This document shows, piece by piece, positions 34,700 to 40,977 of a stretch of 40,977 nucleotides of DNA. The stretch comes from an uncultured Dorea sp. Lineage in GTDB: Bacteria; Bacillota; Clostridia; Lachnospirales; Lachnospiraceae. Each line of letters begins with the position of its first letter. Within the stretch, counting starts at the first letter, position 1. The notes under the pieces are model-generated. The model saw only the letters and a list, made by a program, of their open reading frames with translations, did no database searches and had not been told where the DNA came from. The stretch spans positions 1-40,977 of the forward strand of contig CAJTVY010000031.1 in assembly GCA_910579925.1 (NCBI GenBank), in the 5' to 3' direction. Made by a program: the position numbers and the translations under genes.

Positions 34700-36015
34700 C
34701 ACTGACGAATTTCCTGGAAAATAATCTGATCATACATTCCATCCAGATCATTTTAATTACCGGCTTTACCTTAGGGATGATGGCTACCCTGAATGCGTTC
34801 AAATACTCTGTCTCGAAGGTACTGTCAATCTTTGGCATCTATCTTGTATGGGTATGCCTGTCATCCTGGGCTATTATTTCTATCGTTGACTATTTTTTCT
34901 TTACGAAGATAATGCTTTTTACGATTTCCCTGCCAGCCCTTGTGCTTGCCTACATAATGGATTTTCATTCGCCGGCTCAGGCTGTATTTAATTATGCGAC
35001 CCAGATTGGTTTTTCTCTGATATTTGCCATGACCGTATTACTGATTAATTCTGCAATCCACGGCAATCCCTATACTTATTTCCTACTCCTTACCGTCGTC
35101 TATTCTACCGTAATCTATCTGGAATACCGGTATTTGAGGAAACCCTTTCTGAATCTCACCAGAACCGTCCATATCGGCTGGGGACCCATGTCGCTGATTC
35201 CGATCTGTTTCTGTGCGCTGATTCTTATTATTGGAAATGTCCCCGTTTACTATATCAAGGACCCCATACGAGTCGTATATATATACGGACTTCTGGTACT
35301 GGTCATCGTGGTCTATTTCGTAGTCTACCAGAGCATTCTGCGCCAGTACCAGTTACAGCTGGTTTCCCATGAGAAGGAGCTTCTTATGCTCCAGGTTTCT
35401 TCTATGGAAAAGCAGGCCAAAACTGTGCATGCCTCTGAGGAACGGTTAAAAATACTGCGCCATGACATCCGTCATTTTTCTATCGTCATGAATAGCTGTC
35501 TGAAAGACGGTTCCATGGAAGAAGCGCGCCATCTGCTGTCCGGTCTGGAGGATACTCTGTGTAGGAGCGAGACTTCACATTATTGTCAGAACTATATTAT
35601 AAACTCTGTACTTGCTTATTATCTGGATATCGCCCAGAAAGAAGGCATAGAAGTGCAGTGTGTTTTCACGGCGCCGCCAAAGGATACCATTGATTCTGTT
35701 TCCTTTTCCGTGGTTCTCGCCAATGCTCTTGAAAATGCGCTGCATGCCTGCCAAAGTGAATCCGGTGAACGCCGGATTCAACTGAAAAGCCGGATGAACG
35801 GCAGTCAGTATCTTATGGAACTGGCCAATACATGCAATAAAAAGATTGTGTTTGATGAAGAAGGTCTGCCAGTTTCACAAAAGGGGGCGGAACATGGATT
35901 TGGGACAAGAAGCATTCTTTCATTCGCAAGACAGACCCGCTCCAGCGTGAACTTCTGGCAGAACGACGGTATGTTCATCCTGCAGATGATCACAAGTACA
36001 GCATTGCACAATTAA
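34696..36015 (+). CDS. GHKL-type sensor histidine kinase (AgrC-like)
   Basis: This 439-residue kinase has six to seven N-terminal membrane helices (about 10-220) and a coiled linker. The phosphoacceptor is His256 in ILRHDIRHF. A GHKL ATPase domain follows, with the N box NALENALHAC and a G box GFGTRSI. This is the AgrC/VirS-like layout that usually senses peptides or cell-envelope state. It is coupled to the LytTR regulator upstream. It ends inside an inverted repeat that lies between it and the convergent gene block on the right. Confidence 0.92.
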   Translation: MTLTNFLENNLIIHSIQIILITGFTLGMMATLNAFKYSVSKVLSIFGIYLVWVCLSSWAIISIVDYFFFTKIMLFTISLPALVLAYIMDFHSPAQAVFNYATQIGFSLIFAMTVLLINSAIHGNPYTYFLLLTVVYSTVIYLEYRYLRKPFLNLTRTVHIGWGPMSLIPICFCALILIIGNVPVYYIKDPIRVVYIYGLLVLVIVVYFVVYQSILRQYQLQLVSHEKELLMLQVSSMEKQAKTVHASEERLKILRHDIRHFSIVMNSCLKDGSMEEARHLLSGLEDTLCRSETSHYCQNYIINSVLAYYLDIAQKEGIEVQCVFTAPPKDTIDSVSFSVVLANALENALHACQSESGERRIQLKSRMNGSQYLMELANTCNKKIVFDEEGLPVSQKGAEHGFGTRSILSFARQTRSSVNFWQNDGMFILQMITSTALHN

Positions 36016-36039
36016 CGGTGAATTCTGCAATGCTGTACT
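35995..36039. terminator. 14-bp inverted repeat spanning the kinase stop codon
   Basis: Arms 35995-36008 and 36026-36039 are perfectly complementary, with a 17-base loop containing the TAA stop. The hairpin lies between convergent genes and may end transcription from both sides, although neither side has a good T run. Confidence 0.5.
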
Positions 36040-36047
36040 GGACCTTC

Positions 36048-36593
36048 CTATTCCCCGTCCAGAATCTTCGACAGCGTCTCCATGGCCTTCGGAAGGGAAT
36101 CCCCTTCCAGCAGAAGATACAGCGTACTGCACAGAATCTCATAAATATTCAGCAGCATCTCAATAATACTGACACACTTTTCCAGTTCCTCTTCCCCCTC
36201 AAGCCCCGTCAGCATCGTATAGCGGATCCCGATAACACTCTGGGCCTTTCCCTGGCTGTTTGCCGTAAGATAAATGATCTGTCCGATGGGGAGGCTCTTA
36301 TTCAGCTCATTGGCCATCCGAAGAATCACCTCTTCCGAAAAAGCGGCAGGATTCTCTTCTATCATCGGATTCAGATTCAGTTCCCCATACAAATGCAGGA
36401 TATCCCCAAACCCCGGCGCATTGGCAAAATTGCAGGAGATATCCAGGCTTAACTCTTCCCCGATCCGAGCGCCAAGCAAAAGCGTATCCATCGGAGCCTC
36501 TTCCCCCTCCTCAATAAACACGCTATTGTAATCCAGCGGCTTTACATATTCGTGCAGCCTCGTCAAACCTTCCCGTAACTCTTCTTTATTCAT
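36048..36593 (-). CDS. Hypothetical protein, 181 residues
   Basis: I do not recognise this protein. It is a soluble, acidic, mixed alpha/beta sequence without signal peptide, membrane segment or cysteine motif. Its size and acidity recall secretion-chaperone-like proteins, but no motif proves it. The ATG at 36593 has GGAGG seven bases upstream; the longer frame to 36674 would run back into the AAA+ gene. It follows the AAA+ gene by 16 bases and is the last gene of this block, so it probably works with it. Confidence 0.7.
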   Translation of the reverse strand: MNKEELREGLTRLHEYVKPLDYNSVFIEEGEEAPMDTLLLGARIGEELSLDISCNFANAPGFGDILHLYGELNLNPMIEENPAAFSEEVILRMANELNKSLPIGQIIYLTANSQGKAQSVIGIRYTMLTGLEGEEELEKCVSIIEMLLNIYEILCSTLYLLLEGDSLPKAMETLSKILDGE

Positions 36594-36609
36594 CAGAAAA
36601 CCTCCATTT

Positions 36610-38799
36610 TTAAATCTTATATATATAATACTCCTGCAACTCAGCTTTTCCAAGTATTTTTCCAGATTTCTCATATTCCTGCTGCAGCGCCGTCATAATA
36701 TGCTCCATCCCCGTAATCTCCTGCTTAGAAGCCGCCAGAAACGCTGCGTTCACCGCAATATTCTTAATACTTGCGCCGGAAAGTTCAAAATTATCCGCAA
36801 GATACTCGATATCAATATCCCCCGCAAGGGGCATTTTTGCCGGAAACACCTTCGCCCACAGCAGAGCCCTCTGTTCCTTCTGTGGAAATGTGAACCGGAT
36901 TATATACTTCATCCTCCGTTTATACGCATCGTCAAAGTTCTGCATAAGGTTCGTGGCAAGAATGGTAATCCCGTCATATTCTTCCATCTTCTGCAGCAGA
37001 TACGCCGTCTGTGCATTGGCGCTCATATCTCTGGCGTCTGAGACGTCCACCCGCTTGCCGAACAGCACGTCCGCCTCGTCAAAAAAGAGAATGCTGCGGC
37101 TCTTCTTCACTTCGTCGAAGATCTCTCTCAGATTCTTCTGGGTCTCCCCGATATATTTCGACAGCACGCCGGAGAGATCTACCTTATAAAGTTCCAGGTT
37201 CAGTTCCTTTGCCAGCACCTGGGCCGCCATGGTCTTTCCGGTTCCCGGAGGTCCGGTAAACAGCAGAGACACCCCTCTGCCATAGGCAATCTTATCTGCG
37301 AATCCCCACTCTTCATAGACCTTGCCCCGACAGGAAATCTGCCCGCATGCCTGGCGCAGCAGCCCCTTCGGCCCTTCTTCTAACACCAGGTCGTCCCAGG
37401 TATACGCTGCATTGACCCTGCTGGCACGCTCCCCAAGCTTATGGGAAATCTTCTGCTGGCAGGCCTGATACAAAAACGCCGTTGGAACCTGCTCCTCACC
37501 TTGTACCGCTGCATTGCGGCAGGCAAGCCGTACCGAATCCCGAATCGCACCCGGTGAAAAATCGAATTGTGCCGCCAGAGTGTCACAGACCTGTTCCTCC
37601 TGCGTCTGCCACCCTGCCTCTTTGAGAAATATCTGAAAGAGCAGACTCCTCTCCCGTATGGAAGGAAAGCGAAGCCAGAATTCCTCGATTCCGTATCCAG
37701 CCGGATATTCTCCCTCAAAGACATCCTCTCCCGGTCCCTCTTCTACCGTAAAAAACACATCCCCAAAAAACAAAGAAGCACGCCGCAGGATGTCAAAGGC
37801 AGCCTGACGGTTCCTTTTCTCTCCCGCCCAGACCGCCTCCCAGTGGTCGAACACCAGAAAGGCATGGTCAAGCACTGCCCGCACGACGGAGTCACAGGCC
37901 GCCTCTTTCATCTGCTCTTCCTTCTGGCATGCCAGCCTCTTCATGTCCAGAAATAATGCCGACTGTCCCTGGCGCTTTGCCGCAAGGCTGATCTGCAGCT
38001 TCTTTCCGCTGCCCAGAGGCCCACGCAGAAAAAACAGACGCATCTCCTCCGGTACGGCCTGTTTGGCCTCTTCCTGAAGCCGCCGGCAAAGGCTTTCTGC
38101 CGTCTGGAGGTTGATATTGCATACTGGTTCCGTTTCCCCATTCAGAAATTTCAGGCAATACGGTGCTTTTCCCCTTTGCAGATCCGATTCATGAAAGAAA
38201 ACATACTCCACCAGATTTTCCCGCAGCTTAAACCGCCGCGCCAGTTCGCTTTCCTGCGTCGGGGACTTTGCGCTAAAGACGCAGCCTAACAGCTCTCTGC
38301 GGGCAAATACCTGGTGAATGAGGGTATTCTGTTCCTGCTCGTTCATCGTATACATCTTGATACACAAATCCAGAGACGGATAACGCCACGCCAGATCGTC
38401 CTGTAGATAACTGTACATCCGCTCAAATTCCCGGTTCAGCTCCGGCGCCATGGAAAGACAGGCAATATACTGCTCAAACCCATTTAGCCCAAGCCGTCGG
38501 AGCATATACTCAAAAGGCAGCAGTTCTCCTCCCTCTTTCATCGTGCGGTACGCTTTCTCATGAAATCCGTGCCACTGGGCAAAAAGTTCTCCCCGCTCTG
38601 CGTCATAAGATTTGCGGTCCATATGTGCGAATGGATCCTCCATTACGTTAGATAACTCGTCCCGGAACAGCTTCGTATTGTAGATATGCCGGATTCCCCC
38701 GTTTTCCTTGAGGCGCACCGCATACTTCGTGTACAGGCTGATTTCCTTTTTCACCAGTACCAGCATTTCTCTAAAATATTCCTCCTGTCCGGAAAACAT
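36610..38799 (-). CDS. Double AAA+ ATPase, contractile-injection-system-like
   Basis: This 729-residue ATPase has a helical N-terminal region (about 1-230) and a first, degenerate AAA module (about 235-420; Walker A GPLGSGKK with Lys266, and VFDHWE where the Walker B Glu should be). A C-terminal active AAA+ domain follows (about 470-710; GPPGTGKT with Lys522, Walker B ILFFDEAD, RRMKYIIRF arginine-finger region). One dead and one live module in about 700 residues resembles the ATPases of extracellular contractile injection systems (Afp15-like). No sheath, tube or baseplate gene is in the window, so this assignment is a family inference. Confidence 0.8.
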   Translation of the reverse strand: MFSGQEEYFREMLVLVKKEISLYTKYAVRLKENGGIRHIYNTKLFRDELSNVMEDPFAHMDRKSYDAERGELFAQWHGFHEKAYRTMKEGGELLPFEYMLRRLGLNGFEQYIACLSMAPELNREFERMYSYLQDDLAWRYPSLDLCIKMYTMNEQEQNTLIHQVFARRELLGCVFSAKSPTQESELARRFKLRENLVEYVFFHESDLQRGKAPYCLKFLNGETEPVCNINLQTAESLCRRLQEEAKQAVPEEMRLFFLRGPLGSGKKLQISLAAKRQGQSALFLDMKRLACQKEEQMKEAACDSVVRAVLDHAFLVFDHWEAVWAGEKRNRQAAFDILRRASLFFGDVFFTVEEGPGEDVFEGEYPAGYGIEEFWLRFPSIRERSLLFQIFLKEAGWQTQEEQVCDTLAAQFDFSPGAIRDSVRLACRNAAVQGEEQVPTAFLYQACQQKISHKLGERASRVNAAYTWDDLVLEEGPKGLLRQACGQISCRGKVYEEWGFADKIAYGRGVSLLFTGPPGTGKTMAAQVLAKELNLELYKVDLSGVLSKYIGETQKNLREIFDEVKKSRSILFFDEADVLFGKRVDVSDARDMSANAQTAYLLQKMEEYDGITILATNLMQNFDDAYKRRMKYIIRFTFPQKEQRALLWAKVFPAKMPLAGDIDIEYLADNFELSGASIKNIAVNAAFLAASKQEITGMEHIMTALQQEYEKSGKILGKAELQEYYIYKI

Positions 38800-38829
38800 T
38801 CTTCCACCATCCTTTACTCATCCAATGAC

Positions 38830-40896
38830 TTAGATCTCTGCAATCAGTGCGGCATCAAATTCCTTCACGTTTGAGGCTTTCATGAGTTGAGGGTACTTCA
38901 CGCCCAGGCTTTTCAGCCTCTTGTCTGCATCCGCATATTTGTTCAGAGCATTGTTGGCTTTTTCAACGTTTTCGTTTTCCGCCGTTGGATTTGTCAGAAA
39001 TGAAGCTGCGATTCCTCTCAGACCATACTTGTTGTCCTGCAATTCATCTACTACGCCCCGCGCCCGTTCCTTTAACACATCACCTTGTCCGTCAGACTCC
39101 TTATTCCATCCTTTCGTGAATCCTCTGCCGGTATTGACCAGAGCGATACCGCTTGAAGTAATACCTACGGCGGCATTGACCTTTGACGAGACGCTTGCGG
39201 CATGCTCTTGCTGTGCCGTAGGTTTTGCTTCACCACTGGTATCGTACGCAGCGCTCACGCTCCCGGTGATCGTAGCCATAAGCCCGGCGGAAAGAGTGAC
39301 CAACCCGTAGATGCCATCCCTGAACTGATCGTCCAATTTTCCAATCTTCCTCTCCATTCTCAGATATTCGCTCAAGACATCTTTATCGTCTTCACTGACA
39401 TCCCCTCTCTCCAGCAGCCTTACTGCGATATAAGCACGATTGGCCGTATATAAATTCTCATCGCTGTCCGGATCCTCTTCTTTCTCCGGCTTCCCATTCT
39501 CATTTTTTGCCGCTTCTTTTTTGGCCTCCAGTCTCTCCTTCGCCGCTTCTGAACCTGCTCTGGTGCCGGGAAGGTATCGATCCCAGATTTCGTCTACCTC
39601 TGTTTCTTTATCTTTTTTCGCTTTTTCAGTTACCTGAATCTCCTCTTTTACCTTCAACATCTGATTCACGCTTGAAGCAATCCCCATTAACTGTGTTGCG
39701 CCGCCCAAAGCAAGAGAAACATAACCGGATATCTTAGAAACTGCCTTTGCGGTCAGGTTGTCTGATTTACACATATTAGAAACTGCTTTTGCTATGCCGC
39801 ACAGTTTGTTTAACAGCATAACTCCGTCAGAAACCATTCCCAGAACAGTGAAAGCCTTGACCCTCATCATGCTCTTCTTTTGCCCTTCCATTCCAGGGGT
39901 ATTCGTTTTCGGCAGGCTCTTGTACATCCTTATTTTTTTCATCAGATCACGAACAGAGCCTACGACTGCAAGTAAATTCGAAACTATTGTAACAGCGTTG
40001 AGAAATTTAGACTTGCCGGCTCCCGGAACTACGCTGCTTAACATTCCCTGAGCGAAACTTTCCATCTTATTGATTTCTAATGCTTTATTTAACTTGGAAT
40101 TATTCATGAACCGTGTTCTTCGTTTATACCCTGCGCTGGTAAACGGATTCGACTCATTGTTCTTTAGTCCTTTTGCCAGCACGACCGCCGCATAGACATT
40201 CCCTCTTCTGGCTTCAGAAATTTTCTTTATCAACTCTGCTACATCATTTTGATTATTATTGTTATTATCTGTATTGTTTTGCACATTTTCTTCCAGCGGC
40301 GTGTCCTTTAACCTTTTTAATTCCCCCAGGGTGTCAAACGCACCATTTTGATCACCTCCGCCATCTGGTCCGCCGCCGCCGCTTTCTATCGCAAGACCAA
40401 GCAAATCATCACTTACCTCATCAATGGTTCCGCTATCTTCATTTCTGTTTTCAAGATCCTTGATCACTTCGGCAGCTTTGGGAGTCTCCTGCTCTATCTT
40501 CGGTACTTCTTTCTCCTTTAATATCTGATTCGTTTTAGATTCCTTCTTGATTTCCCTCTCCGGCTCCTTCTCCACTGGCGGTCTTTCCTGCAGTTCCTGG
40601 ACTTCCTGATCGGGAACTGCATTTTGAGGCTCTGCCAGCATATTCTGAATTGCATCCCCCATTCCTGGGTCTGCATCTTCCTTTTTAGGCTCTGCCAGCA
40701 TATTCTGAATTACATCCCCCATTCCTGGGTCTGCATCTTCCTCTCTGTCGCCCGGGTCCCCCTGTCCATCATCACTCTCCACAGGCTGCTGCGCTAATGT
40801 TTCAAGGCCAGACGGACTGTCTGTTAATTCGTTCTGTCCCCCTTCATTTTCTGTCGTCTCCTCTTTCTTCTCCTCTAAAATATCATCTATATCCAT
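38830..40896 (-). CDS. Large acidic/helical protein of unknown function
   Basis: I do not recognise this 688-residue protein. Residues 1-210 are acidic, low-complexity and repeat-bearing, so probably disordered. Residues 210-688 are helical, with glycine/alanine-rich hydrophobic stretches (ISGYVSLALGGATQLMGIA, LVTLSAGLMATITGSV, VNAAVGITSSGIALVNTG) that could insert into or associate with membranes. Charged coiled-coil-like linkers lie between. There is no signal peptide. GGAGG precedes the ATG by seven bases. It is 30 bases upstream of the AAA+ gene. A membrane-active effector or a cargo/structural component of an injection system is possible; neither is shown. Confidence 0.7.
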   Translation of the reverse strand: MDIDDILEEKKEETTENEGGQNELTDSPSGLETLAQQPVESDDGQGDPGDREEDADPGMGDVIQNMLAEPKKEDADPGMGDAIQNMLAEPQNAVPDQEVQELQERPPVEKEPEREIKKESKTNQILKEKEVPKIEQETPKAAEVIKDLENRNEDSGTIDEVSDDLLGLAIESGGGGPDGGGDQNGAFDTLGELKRLKDTPLEENVQNNTDNNNNNQNDVAELIKKISEARRGNVYAAVVLAKGLKNNESNPFTSAGYKRRTRFMNNSKLNKALEINKMESFAQGMLSSVVPGAGKSKFLNAVTIVSNLLAVVGSVRDLMKKIRMYKSLPKTNTPGMEGQKKSMMRVKAFTVLGMVSDGVMLLNKLCGIAKAVSNMCKSDNLTAKAVSKISGYVSLALGGATQLMGIASSVNQMLKVKEEIQVTEKAKKDKETEVDEIWDRYLPGTRAGSEAAKERLEAKKEAAKNENGKPEKEEDPDSDENLYTANRAYIAVRLLERGDVSEDDKDVLSEYLRMERKIGKLDDQFRDGIYGLVTLSAGLMATITGSVSAAYDTSGEAKPTAQQEHAASVSSKVNAAVGITSSGIALVNTGRGFTKGWNKESDGQGDVLKERARGVVDELQDNKYGLRGIAASFLTNPTAENENVEKANNALNKYADADKRLKSLGVKYPQLMKASNVKEFDAALIAEI
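40627..40740 (-). repeat. 60-bp-period tandem repeat in the 688-residue protein
   Basis: Two 54-bp stretches (40627-40680 and 40687-40740) differ at one base and repeat with a 60-bp period. They encode two near-identical 20-residue units containing DADPGMGD and IQNMLAEP. Confidence 0.85.
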
Positions 40897-40923
40897 TCTT
40901 ACACCTCCATAGAAAATCTGCAG

Positions 40924-40965
40924 TTAGGCGTTTGCGAAACGCCACAAGCCGCATAAATACGGCAT
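40924..40965 (-). other. 13-codon upstream frame with hairpin
   Basis: On the minus strand a short ATG frame encoding MPYLCGLWRFANA ends 27 bases before the 688-residue gene. It contains a perfect 7-bp hairpin (40927-40933 with 40937-40943). It may be a leader peptide, a repeat element, or the end of a feature beyond the window. No ribosome binding site is visible before it. Confidence 0.3.
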
Positions 40966-40977
40966 TTTTTGTTACTA

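Noticed and set aside
33956..36015. An Agr-type quorum-sensing locus
   Set aside because: The regulator and kinase types fit, but there is no AgrB protease or peptide precursor frame between or beside them.
40627..40740. CRISPR-like repeat array
   Set aside because: Only two in-frame units within a coding sequence, with no spacers or cas genes.

Overview
The window looks like chromosomal DNA of a gut-type Lachnospiraceae (Clostridium cluster XIVa) bacterium. The grounds are moderate GC, strong AGGAGG-type ribosome binding sites, SpoIIE/RsbW-style signalling proteins, LytTR/GHKL two-component genes and a DUF6485-like protein. This is inferred from gene content, not from a marker gene. No tRNA, rRNA, CRISPR array or insertion sequence was found.

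Left arm (1-7308), all on the minus strand: a Nudix hydrolase; a DUF362 iron-sulfur protein with its own promoter; then a sugar-acid catabolic operon encoding an IlvD/Edd-type dehydratase, KDPG aldolase, 2-keto-3-deoxygluconate-type kinase and a D-2-hydroxyacid dehydrogenase. A GntR/FCD regulator gene lies just upstream. A consensus promoter in front of the dehydratase has a perfect 17-bp palindrome over its -35 box, the probable operator. The operon has no transporter.

Centre (7361-26469), all minus, tightly packed: a DUF3089 lipoprotein hydrolase, then a 2974-residue NRPS of order A-T-C-A-T-C-A-T-R, then a MATE exporter fused to a C-terminal RsbW-like ATPase domain. These are followed by a DUF6485 protein, a VOC protein, a cyclic-nucleotide-binding-fold protein, a STAS protein, a second MATE-ATPase fusion, a GNAT protein, a membrane SpoIIE phosphatase with an extracellular sensor, and a free RsbW-like ATPase. 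The NRPS should release its product reductively. Its first adenylation domain lacks the Asp that holds an amino acid's amino group, so the best guess for the product is an N-acyl dipeptide aldehyde or something derived from it. The rest forms a full partner-switching set (kinase-like domains, STAS antagonist, phosphatase) without a sigma factor, and two of its kinase-like domains are built into exporters. This is the most unusual part of the window.

Right-centre (26917-36015): a minus-strand operon of four membrane proteins (K+-channel-like, DUF308/HdeD-like, ClC, DUF2238-like), then a 1133-residue hybrid histidine kinase. A 32-bp element matching at 29 positions and containing a TATAAT box precedes both units. 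Divergently transcribed is a LytTR response regulator plus GHKL kinase pair with a long, structured leader.

Right end (36048-40977), minus: a small unknown protein, a double-AAA+ ATPase resembling those of extracellular contractile injection systems, and a large acidic/helical protein. They may be the end of a locus that continues beyond the window.
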